Assembly (NCBI GenBank): GCA_001466705.2
Contig: LATX02000089.1
Span: 62,001 to 126,000, forward strand
Length of the DNA: 64,000 nt
Origin: Moniliophthora roreri
Taxonomy: Eukaryota > Basidiomycota > Agaricomycetes > Agaricales > Marasmiaceae
Reading direction: 5' to 3'
Shown here: one piece after another, positions 23,019 through 34,483 of the stretch
Layout: each line of letters begins with the position of its first letter
Numbering within the stretch: the first letter of the stretch is position 1
Translations under genes and position numbers: made by a program
Notes under the pieces: model-generated
Databases searched by the model: none
What the model was told of the DNA's origin: nothing
What the model saw: only the letters and a program-made list of their open reading frames with translations

Positions 23019-24062
23019 TGTGCGTCGATGCCATCCGATGATCTGATGAAATGCGGCAAATCTGATGTCCATCCGATGTTATCCGATGCCCATTTGATGT
23101 TCTGGCAACAAATTTCTGAAACGATTTTCTCTTCATCCTAAACAACCGAGACACACACCTACCTTAAATCTGACGTGACTGCAAGAAAGAAATCAACCGA
23201 GCCGTTCTGTGGTCCGTGCGCTATTCAATTTCTCGTGCCTGCCCTAAAGTTTTCCCGCGCTCTTCTCTTTCTTCTCGACCACCACCATCTCCCCTTTTCC
23301 CTGCCACGTCACCGACTTCCCGGCCCCAACAGCCCGAAGATATCGCGAACTACACGTCAAAATTGCTTGAGAATGGATTAATCTGGGTTGCCACTAGTAA
23401 GATTGGCTTTTGGTGCGCCTGCAACAACTTCCATGCAATTAAAATGTACTAACGAAATGCAGCAGATCTTGGAAACACTCAAGGTGAAGATCCTCCCATC
23501 AAGATTGACGAGGAGATACACAGAAACCAGGTACGCTTCTCTCTCTCGTCCCCTTGTACTGTGCTGAGAGGTACCACAGAACACTACGATCTCAGAAGCC
23601 TCATAATTGGTGAGTTTTTAGGCTCTCGCTATTGGCTTATCCCACATTACTGACCGTCAAACATATTAGATGTACAGTTCAAGACAGAAATGACGAACGG
23701 ATGGCGGAGGTTTGTTGGGCACTGGGCAGGGTTTCGTGAGGTAGGGCAAAGGGTTTGTGTGGTCAGGGCACTGGGGGCAGGAGCATCGGAGGATGTAGGT
23801 CATCGGGACTTCCCCTCGGACTTGTTGGTTACTATGGTATCTCAGGCGCAATGTATTGTAGTGATACTCAATGAAATATATATATATTTTAATGCTATCC
23901 GATGAAATCTGATGGAAAATGAGGCCTACGAACACCTATGCAGGATACATCGAATAGCATAGGATAGCATCGGATGTCATTGACAGAAATTCCGACTTAA
24001 CGATGTTATACGATGTGGTTAGGAGTCATCAGTTTCCGTCGGATGCCATCGACTAAAATCCC
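23019..24062. mobile_element. Putative non-autonomous element with GATG-rich inverted ends around a gene fragment
   Basis: The left end reads GTCGATGCCATCCGATG near 23026. The right end, on the opposite strand, reads GTCGATGGCATCCGACGG near 24052. Further CCGATG/CATCGG words cluster inside both ends (23040-23105 and 23885-24010). Between them at ~23160-23640 is a plus-strand coding-like fragment (YTSKLLENGLIWVAT, then DLGNTQGEDPPIKIDEEIHR after a short intron) that I cannot assign. Imperfect ends and no transposase point to an old passenger element. Boundaries are approximate. Confidence 0.4.
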
Positions 24063-25472
24063 ACTGGGACTTACTGTTGCCGACATACTGACCAATTTCT
24101 CAAAATAATTCAAACACTAGTTCCGTGTGAGTTCTGACTTCAGGGTTTCAGCTATGAACGCACTACTCCAGCCCATTTGGGTCCGTTACGCGTTACGCGT
24201 CGCGCACTATGGGCTTCAATTTATGCATGCCACATTATGATTCATTACATCAGGAAAATCTCATTTTGATTGCCGAATTGCCAATTGTCCCGCCAAAATT
24301 TTCGAATAGTCGACACTCTACTGCATGCTCAAAACCAGATATCGGTCAAATACCTACACAAATTCAAATACCTTTGCAACAGATATACAGTGAAATTATT
24401 AAGGGGATGTTGATTTACAAACCTTGCAGTTGCCGGCTATTTGTCGGATTGCGGGAAACGGGTACCTAGGAGGTCGATTGTTGCGAATGGTTTCGGGTTG
24501 CACAACCCATGATGCATGATGCATGACCATCAACCTCTAGAAATGCTGATGTACTTCTAGTGTATACAGTATCTTGGATATTCAAAGCATATGTGACCTG
24601 ATTTCTGCTGTCTTAGGTATGTCATGACTTCACAAGAAACGGCACATATTGCGAATAGAGGATCCCCATCCACCATTCATTGATTATATCTTGATATTTG
24701 CAGACATGCCTCGCGCCTGATAGGTGTGAGGCACCCTCCAACTATCTGATATTACAAACTTGTGCGGTACTATCTACGGGAACAGGGAGCACTTCTGGAG
24801 CGGGTGAGTCCAACTCTGAACGAAAGGACTCGGAAAGACATCTATGGAATCTCATAACATGGGTCTGAGGCTCGCAAACGGAGGTAGTCCTTGACATTCT
24901 GCCCAATCATCGCCATATGCTTCGGGCCTGGAAATGCGGAATAACGTCATATCTAGCAAAGCGGCGGGAGATGGGCAACCGTACCCAATGCGTCCCAAGC
25001 AGAGTTTTAGGCCAGTATTGGCTTCTGCAAAGCATAGCTGACATGCCAAAGCATTAATGTTAGAACCGTATTAATATTATACAAGGCTCTTAAGATGGTA
25101 TCGTAGTGGAGATGAATACCAATCGAGCAGACATTCCACCTGAATAGTGGTGCCAGGCCACGCGACAACTCGGATATACAGATCGGTGAAATCTGGAATT
25201 CCTTGATAATGATGGCGAAAGTGCCGGGATAGCGGGAGAGAACCAGGAACGGAGGCGAACTCGGCCAGAATATTCAGGAATTATTCGGGAACCTTCCTTA
25301 AGATAAACTCAATGGTTAGGCGGAATGAGCCATTCCGCCCCACATTTTTGCCGGTATCCCTGGGAAACAAAGGTGCATTTCTCTACTTCCAATTACTTCC
25401 AATTGACAAACCGTATATCGAGCTCGTGGATTTAACGCGTCGCCTGTATCTGATCATTCGATCCAATCAATC
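24063..25472. other. No supported gene; promoter of the decarboxylase at the right end
   Basis: Open frames are under 90 residues and without motifs. CGTTACGCGTTACGCGTCGCGC near 24184 is a short direct repeat. The last ~100 bp should contain the decarboxylase promoter, but no clean TATA box is visible. Confidence 0.4.
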
Positions 25473-26850
25473 ATGGCGACCGTGACTCTGCGTCCCCCAG
25501 TCGAAGCTTTCCGTCGTACAGGATGGCTTCCTGTCTCCCAGGAGGTCTGCAACGGCTACATGAAAAGGTTGAAGGAAGTTACCAGACCCACCAAAAGGGT
25601 GCCTAGCCCTGGCACGATCTATGATGGCGTCGACAAGGCCCCTGAACTTCTTGAGCCCATCAAGGAGTTCAAGGACTTTATCGAGACTAACGCTGTGGTC
25701 TATACGGACGTCGTTCGTATGTTCGACGAGATAACTGATTTTGTGCGTACCGCACCGCTTCTTCTTCTTCCGTACAAGTTCTTACTAACACTGGGATATT
25801 CTCCAGCCGTCCACGTACCAGGAAATGCTCCTCGTGTTCAACGAGATCTTCCGCAAGGCTCCCAGTTTCGGCTCTCTTGGTCCTCCCATGTACATGGTCA
25901 TGGCCAGGGTCATGAACACGGAGGGTGGCTTCTCCGCCTTCACAAAGCAGATCTTCAATCACTACATGAAGAGGATGCTGAAGGCCTGGGAGCTGTACCT
26001 CTTGTCAAAGGACTCGACTAATGTCCTTAATTCTGATGACGGGGGATGGTTCAGCGACAAGGCGATGGATGCGATGATGAAGGAATTCCCCAACAGGACA
26101 TTCCAGGAAGTTTTCATCTGCGATCCTGGTGCGCCTGCCTGGGGTTACACATCCTACGAAGATTTTTTTAACCGGCGCTTCCGCACACCCGAGATTGATC
26201 GTCCCACAGGCGATATCAAAGACCTCACCATCGTCAGCGCAGCCTGCGAATGCTCTCTGTACGCAATCCAGAATGACGTCAAAAGGATCGACGAGTTATT
26301 CATCAAGGATGAAGCGTACTCCCTCGTTCATTTACTTGCCAACGACGAGTCCGTTGATTCCTTTGTAGGCGGCACCGTCATTCAGTCTTTCCTCAACATC
26401 ACTAGTTATCACCGCTGGCATGCCCCTGTAAACGGCGTCATCAGGAAGATTGTTGAGATTCCAGGCACGTACTTTGCTCAAGCACCATCCACCATCGGTC
26501 TCCCCATCCCCGACGATGATTCCGACCTCCCCCCATACTTGAAGTCCCTTACGTACTTCGCCAACACCGCTGCTCGTATGCTCATTTTCATCCAGGCCGA
26601 CAACGCGAGCATCGGTCTCATGTGCTTCATTGCTATCGGCATGACCGAGATCTCCAGCTGCCAGGCTACTATTTATGAAGGCCAGCACGTCAACCGTGGC
26701 GACGAGTTGGGTATGTTCCATTTTGGCGGATCCTCGTGTGCATTGTTGTTCAATAAGACAGCAAACGTCCGGGTTAGCAGCCAATATACGAAACCTGGAG
26801 CCCACCTCCCTGTTAATGCACCCATCGCTGTCGCTGATCCTCCTTCCTAA
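25473..26850 (+). CDS. Phosphatidylserine-decarboxylase-fold aromatic amino-acid decarboxylase (PsiD/TDC-like)
   Basis: Exons 25473-25742 and 25807-26850 give 437 residues, the usual length. The protein has an N-terminal fungal extension (LLEPIKEFKDFIETNAVVYT), then FNEIFRKAPSFGSLGPPMYM, SYEDFFNRRFR, TIVSAACECSLY, YHRWHAPVNGVI, PGTYFAQAPSTIGLPIPDDD and EGQHVNRGDELGMFHFGGSS. The final GGSS is the self-cleavage site that creates the pyruvoyl group from Ser in this family. The soluble, signal-less form, the extension and GGSS (instead of LGST) match the mushroom subgroup known to decarboxylate tryptophan and related amino acids rather than phosphatidylserine. The substrate is an inference. No defect is seen. 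The neighbours give no clear pathway. Confidence 0.85.
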
Positions 26851-27069
26851 ATACACCAGGTACGTGATTTCTCTTGTTTATCGAGAACAATGTAGTGACA
26901 GTCATTCTTGACAGCTGTTGGTAGCGCTCTTTTAATCAAAATGTATAGCAAAGTATCTCATTGAAGGTACAATACCTAGCAACACTGGTATCGTTGCCCA
27001 TCGTTATGGCCTAGGTACCCTGCCCAGTAACAATATGAATATAAAAAAGTTGCAATATTAGAAGACGCG
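26851..27069. other. Convergent 3' flank
   Basis: Short spacer between the decarboxylase (plus) and a possible minus-strand gene. Nothing distinctive is seen. Confidence 0.4.
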
Positions 27070-27771
27070 TTACATACCTGATATATAGCACCAGGAAAGG
27101 CCGTCTTTACTTGCACAGGTGTGCATACCTATACAGCCTAGGTGGAGTACAAAGTGAGCATAAGCATTAGTATCGAAAGAGTGTGCGAAGAATGGGTGCT
27201 TTGGATAGAGTTTCGAGGTAGAAACCTTGGGTTTATCTCTTTGCGTACGTGGAATGAAGGCATCTGCGAGTTCTAGACCCCCTGCAAAGATGAATGCGGC
27301 TTTGGAAAATGAATAGATGGTTGCGTTTGCGAGTCGGGTACGAAAATGGAAATCTAAAGCTTGTTGCAAATCAGTTTCGTCCAATAGCTTCACCAAAGCA
27401 TGTTTGGGGGTAAGGGACACTCCGATCCGACAGTCGGAGGTAGCTTTACCACCTGCTGCTTTGAAAGTTAGATAGCTGACAGGATAAAGTAGGTATGGAG
27501 ACAGTATTCGGGCGGTCGCTCACGTTCCTCTCGAGAAACCGAATGCCTACCAAGAACTCTGGCTTTCTGGGCAAGTCGTCAAGGCCACAAGGCGGCATCG
27601 TAGATTTGGGAGCCGGACGAAGAGGTAATTGCTGATCCATCGCTGGGTAGGGGTGTTGAAGAGAGAGCAGGAGAGGAAGAAGCGTTGCCAATGCGAAAGC
27701 AGTACCAGAGTAGTGAGCGCAGAGATTATTGCGGATGTCAACGCTACTAATAAAAGGACAAGAGACGACAT
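27070..27771 (-). CDS. Possible membrane-anchored protein, unassigned
   Basis: A minus-strand ATG at 27771 opens a very hydrophobic N-terminus (SSLVLLLVALTSAIISALTT) typical of a signal anchor. Downstream, another frame (27420-27070, open further upstream) gives SLTPKHALVKLLDETDLQQA and FAGGLELADAF. I cannot find one splice pattern joining them cleanly, and I do not recognise the family. It could be a real small gene with two introns, or decayed. Confidence 0.28.
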
Positions 27772-29815
27772 TGGTGTCGTCGTTGAGGATGGGTTGGCGG
27801 ATGTTTAATAGACATGTCCTTGGGACGATTCGGTTTCAAAGCGAAGAGAATGAACTAGGGCGTTTACCCACGCGTGAATATTCACCCCCAGTGAGAGATA
27901 CGCGGTAGTATCTGATGAATTTGGGTGAGGCTGCAAGACCACCTATCATATACAGAACCTTGGGCCGTATTGGTTTTGTTTTTCATCGAAGTCTGTCAGA
28001 TGCAGTCAGAAAATCTGATATATTCCGATGTATACCTGTTAACGGGATGAGAACTTCTTCCGGGTGACACTAGCATCATTATCGCATAGAGTCGAGTAGT
28101 CCATCGATTTATGCGTCAGTCGTGTGAGCAGTAAAATGATTGTGCTACGCGTCAAGATAAACCCATGAAGCCCATCCTCATGTCTCTTGTGCTAGTCGGC
28201 TAGAAGCGATGGTCACTAGTAATGACAGGTCATAAACTGAAATTGGGAAGACTTAGAAGAAGGCGTACCAGAGTATACGAATATGAGTGAGTAGGGCATA
28301 GGGTGCCGGGAAATGATGGTGGTCGTTAAGGGGCGAGCAAGCGAGCAAGCGAGCAAGCGATGGAACCCCCCTTCCTTCGTGGGAATTGATGTGCCGGTCG
28401 GCACAATTTGGAAGTACAATGCCATCGATCACCCGACTCCGACAGGTTTGAAAGCCGGAAACGAAGCCTTAATACCACTCAAGGGACCGTAGAGCAAAGA
28501 AAAAAAATAGAAAGCAGAGCAGATAGGGTACTATTGTAGAGAAAAGGGATGAAAAGCAATCCAGTTGGTCGATTACGGCTGGGCTGCCGATCAGGCGGCA
28601 GAATGGCACATCAATTCCCACGGGTCGAACAGAGTCTATATCATCACTTGCTCGTCGGGAAGAAAGAAGGGTTCGGCGTTAAAGTTTGCGCTCGGGTCTT
28701 CGATTAACTATGACGATTGTATATTTTTCATTGAATCAGCCAGAGTTGCACTTCTCGTCGGAAGAGCGTAACGCCGCAACGCGGTCGCAAAAATGACACG
28801 CTGACTTGCGCGTCATGGACGAGTCTATCTATCCAAGCTTCGACTAGTCACTAGTCACTTATTCAACCTACCAGCTCGGAGAATCTCATCCCTGTTTGTT
28901 TCCAAAATTCTCAAGCCAATGCCAGTAAGCCTTGCTGGCGACCTGCTTCGTCTAAATTTACATTCATCAGTAGTGGTTCCGAAAGTCACTATATCAGCTC
29001 GCATAATGCAATGCTATAGGTCAAGGAATAATGTGCTCTGGTAGGTCTACTTGCCATCAAGTGTTTGAACCAACGCTGACTGAACAGCAGCTTCTCCTCG
29101 ACCTGCAATACCTCAAAATCTTGGACATTGTAGTAGGGATCGGGGCTTGCCGGGCCGGAGTTTGTCGGAGTTTCCTGGTAGATCTTAGTCGTATCGCACG
29201 TTGTACTTGTTCCTCAGTCTTATGCATTGCATCGTACTCACTGAGGCAGACTCGCCCCGCCTCAACATACATGATCAAACATTGTTGCGAGGACTTTGTC
29301 CTCATTGATTTTGCCTTCACATGCTTCCGTCTTGGTGAAGCAATGATTGCGGAACATTTTCGTATCCGGGACCAGTTTTTCATTGAAGTTGCTGACTCTG
29401 GTCTTTCCTTCCCTGTAGTCGAAGAAGAGTGGTTTCCTTTTGATGATTTTGAATCATGAAGACTCGATGAAACAGTGATTCATCTTGCTACTCCAATATA
29501 TGTCATCCGCGTTCTGAATCTTCTGTCGTGTAGGCCCCGGTTACAAGTAACATCTTGTAGTCTCGCGAGTAACTTACCTGTCGAGTAATACAATTTGTGA
29601 TTTGCTTTTCTAACCTTCCTTAAGTTAATTGGAATTACTCAAATCACAATGCAATTCTCGAATGATCATTACACCTGTACCATTAAGCAATCATCTTCAT
29701 GTTCCAGCTCTTCACGTCTCACGTTCATTTACATTCTGGACCAACATGACAACTAGATAACCATCGCTTTACAATTCATGGATACAGGAATGCATAACCA
29801 AGTATATAAGAAGCT
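27772..29815. other. About 2 kb without a supported gene
   Basis: Contains a short tandem repeat of GCGAGCAA (three units near 28331-28357), CTAGTCACTAGTCAC near 28848, and a 142-residue plus-strand frame (29031-29459) overlapped by a Ser/Arg-rich minus frame. Neither frame shows introns or motifs. CATCGAAGTCTGTCAGATG near 27984 recalls the GATG-rich repeat at 23-24 kb. Confidence 0.4.
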
Positions 29816-31343
29816 CTAATCAGTCCCATTCACGATGTTTTTGACAATGTTCGTGAATATGGGATTCTGCACAAAGTCAGCGAACATATCAAAGACGCCC
29901 TGCTGAACTTCTGGAGGAAGAGGCTGGCCAGGATAGTATCCAACAGCGGGGTTGGCTTGAATCCCATTCTGTGAAACGAGCCCACTGATCAGACTTCCTG
30001 CCACCTGTGTAAGAATAGGTGCAAGGACGCTCAATATTCCCTGCTGAGCGCCCGTCGCGGCCGAGTTTTGAATAGGATATTGAGCAAGATTGTATCCACG
30101 TTGTACCAGATCATTCTCCGCTATCTTCGTCACCGTTTCGCGGAAACTTGGATGCAGAACGACCGCCGCAAGCATTCCGATCGTGTCCGGATCAACCGGA
30201 TCAACCGTATCAGTGTTCTGATCCCCTTCGCTGGGCTCGTCGGCAGTAGAGAAGTTGGCCTTTAGACTTGGCTGCTTCTGGAACAGGCGGCTATCAAAGG
30301 ACCCAAGTTCACGGGAGATGCTGCTCTGCTTCTCTGCGGAAATGGCTGAACGATTACGATGAATTAGAATGATGTTACTCCGGAGACAAAGCTCAGTGCA
30401 ACTTACGAATTTGACTACCCCACGTGTTTGCAATGAGTTTAGCATACTGAGACCTTTTATCCGAGACGACCTTGCCCGACAGGATCCGAGATGCAACGCC
30501 GGGAGAGATCTTGAGAACGTCGATAGCCTGGAGAAGGCTCCATCTCACACCGTTCAATGTCGCGCTCCTTCCGGGATAGTTGATGACCAGCCAGGCTTTG
30601 TCGGCATCTGAAAGTTCGGAGTTGACGGGAACACCCTTCCCATCGCTGGTAGCCTGGGCAGGCAGGAAGTAGCTGTGTTCACATGCTCAGAAAACGTTCG
30701 AGGCTTGATAGAAAATAGATACACACTTCATCACGGATTTGGTATCGACCTGAGGAAAATTGGACACGACTTTTCCAGCGCAACGCTCGATATGCTGTGC
30801 AAGGGCGTCATCATTTCCCGAGTTGACCAATTGGGTGTTCTGCCCATCCCATTCATGCTCCATCCCAAGGGCATGCCCTACTTCGTGCAGTACAATGGCG
30901 CGGTCCACTTCCGAAGGATTGTCTTAGTTGATCGACCCAAGATTCATGGTTGGCTGATCCGACAGACTCAGTGCATTCCTGCCAATTGCACTCCAAGCCT
31001 TTGGACTTGCGAAAGTGATGCGTATGTTGGCGCTGTTGGACTGGTCCTCGACAAAGACAAATTTAATGTTGGCGTAAATGGTATACTGGGTAAATGCTGA
31101 TTCGACGGTATTCTGTTGAGCTGGGGTGCCGTCGAGGAATGAGACAGTGACAGTCTGAGAAAGACGAGGGTGCTGTATTAGTATGGAGAGCCGTTCACCG
31201 GGATATCGACTCACCGAATTATTGGGCCAGAGGGCCGACCCTTGAACGACGGAGTAGACTTCCTGTCCAGATATGTTTTTGCTAGAGATCCTGAGATCAA
31301 CGACCTCAGGCAATGGGCCACAGGCAATAGTAGGTAGAGTCAT
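29816..31343 (-). pseudogene. Metzincin-type zinc metalloprotease A, nonsense codon upstream of the active site
   Basis: Exons 31343-31215, 31154-30727, 30672-30407 and 30345-29816 keep frame through 451 codons. Catalytic motif LHEVGHALGMEHEWDG (HExxHxxGxxH) is intact, as is the segment KSVMNYFLPAQ that spans intron 2. A TAA at 30926-30924 lies in frame between MNLGSIN and DNPSEVDRA, just before the zinc site, so only ~120 residues would be made. There is no signal peptide, as in the related fungal ZnMc family that I take to be intracellular. The C-terminal ~170 residues are a family-specific tail ending IFTNIVKNIVNGTD. A TATATAA is at 31406-31400. It is paired head-to-head with the intact paralogue B. 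Confidence 0.8.
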
Positions 31344-32386
31344 CGTCGGCGTTCGAAGTGTAGGAAGCTCGAATAAATGAGGGGTATAAAAGGCCAGGGT
31401 TATATATGCAAGCAAGGTGAATGGAAGTCAGTGTTTTTCACCCTTAGAATGAGCTCATACCCATGTAACAATAAGATTAAAGGCCGTCCGCGACAGATGG
31501 AAGCAAGTGCTATGCGTAGCGCTCGTCAAAAATAGTATATACAACGGTATCCAAGCGGCATCGGATGTCTATACGTTCTCCGCACAAGATGCCTTAGTGC
31601 TATCTGCACGCAGGTAATGCTTCTAGCCATTAGACAGAAGTAACATGACAGCCAAGCATGGTTACTTGCGGTCTCCCCTGGCCGATTTGAATCATTCTAG
31701 AAGAACATTCACTGCGACAGAGAGCTGGAGGCTTGAATTCTGTGCTGTTTGACGTTGCGTGTGCGGATCACCGGAAGTTACCGAATGACTGTACAGCTGT
31801 TTTCAGCGGCTTCGGTTTTTGCCGGCACTGGCATCCGATATGTGGGTTAATTGAAAGGTATGTGCTCAGCGCTCAACCCTCCTTCCTACCCACCTAATAT
31901 CTTTTTCTCGGAATTTATTTACCTTTCGAATGCGTCCTCTTGCTTTTTCACAGCTCGGCCATGTCCATGAAGCCCGACAGACGCGTAAGCCACGGGCACA
32001 GTGTCCGCTCGCACGGTCTTCGATTCGTTCGATGTTTCAGGAGCATCTGTCAAATGTCTAAAATGCACTGACTATCTAAAAGATCCTCAGAGGATCCGAG
32101 CTTCTAAATTGAATTCACAGGTACTAATTCAAATCAACCCCATGTTTACGGAGCCCGCAAGCAACCCAAAGTGTACGATTCTTCCGTAGCTAAATCCCGA
32201 AGACGGTCAAGAGCTAGTGATGAATGGACGAAGGAAGTGTATTACCCGCTCACTTCCGATTTTGGACACATTGGGACCACCTTAGCTAATGTCAAAGTAG
32301 GATCTCTAACCTGAATCCGCAAAGGTTAGCTGTCTGATCACCCAAGTATATAATCCGTCTCAGCTATGACTTGTCCCTAGCATACA
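31344..32386. promoter_or_regulatory. Divergent intergenic region of the metalloprotease pair
   Basis: TATATAA on the minus strand (31406-31400) lies 57 bp from the start of gene A. TATATAAT on the plus strand (32347-32354) lies 33 bp from the start of gene B. A plus-strand TATAAAA also occurs at 31385-31391. The ~900 bp between shows no gene. Confidence 0.55.
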
Positions 32387-33743
32387 ATGTCACAAAGCAG
32401 CACCCCCCAGTCGATGAGAGCATGCAGTCCTGCACCTATTCCAACCACTACTAGTGGCGCGCCATCCGGTGGACTGAACGCCGTCATGTCTAAATTTTTA
32501 TGGCCCTTCACGAAGGTACTGCTGCATTTATGATTGTTAAAGCAATGGATTACTGAGTCACGTCGTTTTCCTAGGACTCGGATGAACAAATCGTGGCCTT
32601 GACCTACTATTTCCTTGATGGCACCTCGAATCAAAGGGAGGCTGTCACGAACACTATCGAAATATGGATGACATACGCCAATGTCATTTTGGACAACACC
32701 GGTCAGCGTGACAAGGCTAATATTAGGATCAGCTTTGCAGACAAGGCATCATCGTGGAGCATGGTTGGCAGTGATGCCAACAGGGTTACCGACAAGTCAA
32801 AACCAACTATGAATTTGGGATGGCTTGCTGATACCAATCCGCCGTCTGCATCTGATACAGCCACAATACTTCACGAGTTTGGACACGCTCTGGGAATGAT
32901 GCACGAGCACCAGAGTCCTGCTAGGGGAGGCACCATTCACCTCAAGGAGCCTTCCGTCTACCAATACTACAGGCCCTTGCTCAATAACGATGACGCACTC
33001 GTAAAGTCTCAAGTCATCGACCAGTACAATCTGGCAACTGTCTCCAACTTTAGTCGCCTTGACTTGAAATCAATTATGATGCAAGTACTGGTTCAGTCTA
33101 CCGTCGCTCTATGAACTCATGTCATTACTTTCAGGTACTTCATGCCTGCAGCGCTCAATGAAGAGGGCATAGAAGTCCCGGCCAACCTCACTTTGTCGGA
33201 TCTTGATAAGGCGTTTATCACGCTCAACTATCCACGCCGAACACCCAAAGAGGGTGGGATATCAGTGTCGAAGGCATTAATAATCGCCGGCGTTCTTGAG
33301 GAGTCGGACACAGCAATCAAAATCCTTAACCTCGTCGACAATGGGGAGTATCAAGCTGCTCGAGATGCATTCTCCGAATACAACCTCTCAGTGATGCAAA
33401 TGAGTGCCAGTAAGTAATTCTGTTTAGTCATTTATCCAGGCTAACGTGCTCTACAGTAAACGGAACGTTCCTCAGATCAGTCAATTCGACCTATCAATTC
33501 GGGATTGTGGATAAAATAGCCAATGCTATCGAGGATCCAATGTTCAAAAGTATTATCAGGTATACCATCAACCAGGATCTCGTACAGCGTGGTATTCCAA
33601 CGGACGCTCCGGTTCCGGGATCGAGCGAAAAGAGTGTTTTGGATATGATTGCGTCTATAATCACGAACCCAGTCTTCGCAAACGCTGTTCACGAAATCAA
33701 TACTGGATTGATAAAACCTTCGCCTCCAACGAGTACCGACTAG
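32387..33743 (+). CDS. Metzincin-type zinc metalloprotease B (intact)
   Basis: Exons 32387-32515, 32575-33080, 33135-33409 and 33457-33743 give 398 residues. The zinc site is LHEFGHALGMMHEHQSP with full HExxHxxGxxHE. Upstream is the substrate-cleft strand NIRISFADKASSWSMVGSDA and PTMNLGWL. Downstream is the Met-turn-like KSIMMYFMPA. Intron 2 is GC..AG (donor GCAAGT at 33081), which is required to keep this conserved segment in frame. No signal peptide or propeptide is visible, so it is probably cytosolic. The C-terminal ~150 residues (SDLDKAFITLNYPRR, then LVQRGIPTDAPVPGSSEKSV) parallel those of gene A. Exon 1 is 129 nt in both genes, supporting a duplication. Confidence 0.85.
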
Positions 33744-34026
33744 CCTATTCGTCTATACTTATCTTTCGTGTACCTTTATTTTTTGATCGAATCGATGTGC
33801 TGCCAGTCGGACTTCTGTCTGCGCTGTGGTGCTATTTTGTATAGAAATATAAACATCATGGGGTGCTCCGAGTGGGGATACGAAGTTTAAGTGTTTACAG
33901 CCACCGTGCCGCGTAATGACCCCACTTGGACCCCACCAAGTTAAGGAGCAAGTCAAGAATTACGGAAAGTTCCGAGCGATATCTATAAAAGAGTCGGATC
34001 CTTGGATGATGCTGAATAAGATCGCC
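33744..34026. promoter_or_regulatory. Spacer with TATA box for the small gene
   Basis: CTATAAAAGAG at 33983-33993 lies about 40 bp before the ATG at 34027. Nothing else is seen in the spacer. Confidence 0.55.
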
Positions 34027-34307
34027 ATGGCTAATCCCCCCAAACAAACTGCGGAAGCGAAATCTAGTAAGACAGTATATGATATTCCCTTGCTAAGGGC
34101 TGACTTCCCTTAATGGCATCTTCAGGTCCGGTTATATCTAACCAACGCCCAGGAGATAACGCAGAGCAGAGTTTTCCAGCGAGCGAAGACCCCAAGGAGA
34201 AGGAAAATACCGCTCAGCCTCAAGCATTCGATCCTAGTACAATTTGTCTCTTTCGCGAAGGGCTTGAAGCTGCAAAGAAGGCAGGGAAACTGGACGATTC
34301 TAAATGA
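34027..34307 (+). CDS. Small acidic/basic hydrophilic protein, 73 residues, unknown
   Basis: Exons 34027-34066 and 34126-34307 join across a 59-nt intron with GTAAGA..CAG. The product begins MANPPKQTAEAKSSGPVISN, has an acidic middle (SEDPKEKENT) and ends in a helix-like ICLFREGLEAAKKAGKLDDS. No signal, membrane segment or known domain. The combination of a TATA box, clean intron and in-frame stop makes it credible. It lies 283 bp downstream of metalloprotease B on the same strand; a functional link is speculative. Confidence 0.55.
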
Positions 34308-34483
34308 GGGGTATGTTCATCCGGACGGACCGCTACTTTGCGCGGCTGAACCTTGCTTCTAGATAGCGTCTCGCTTTTTCCTTCTCGCTGGATACTGGTG
34401 TTAGGAAGGCAGACATCCGTGTCAAATGTCTACTATTGTGATCAATGCAATCTCAATGAACTATAAAGACTTGTCCCGCGGAT
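34308..34483. other. Convergent spacer
   Basis: 3' flanks of the small gene and the following minus-strand relic. Nothing distinctive is seen. Confidence 0.4.

Noticed and set aside
28320..28365. Possible CRISPR-like or regulatory array (GCGAGCAA units)
   Set aside because: Only three contiguous 8-bp units with no spacers; a simple microsatellite in a eukaryotic genome.
29031..29459. 142-residue plus-strand frame
   Set aside because: Cys/Ile-rich without motif, overlapped by an equally long minus frame, no introns. Likely chance.
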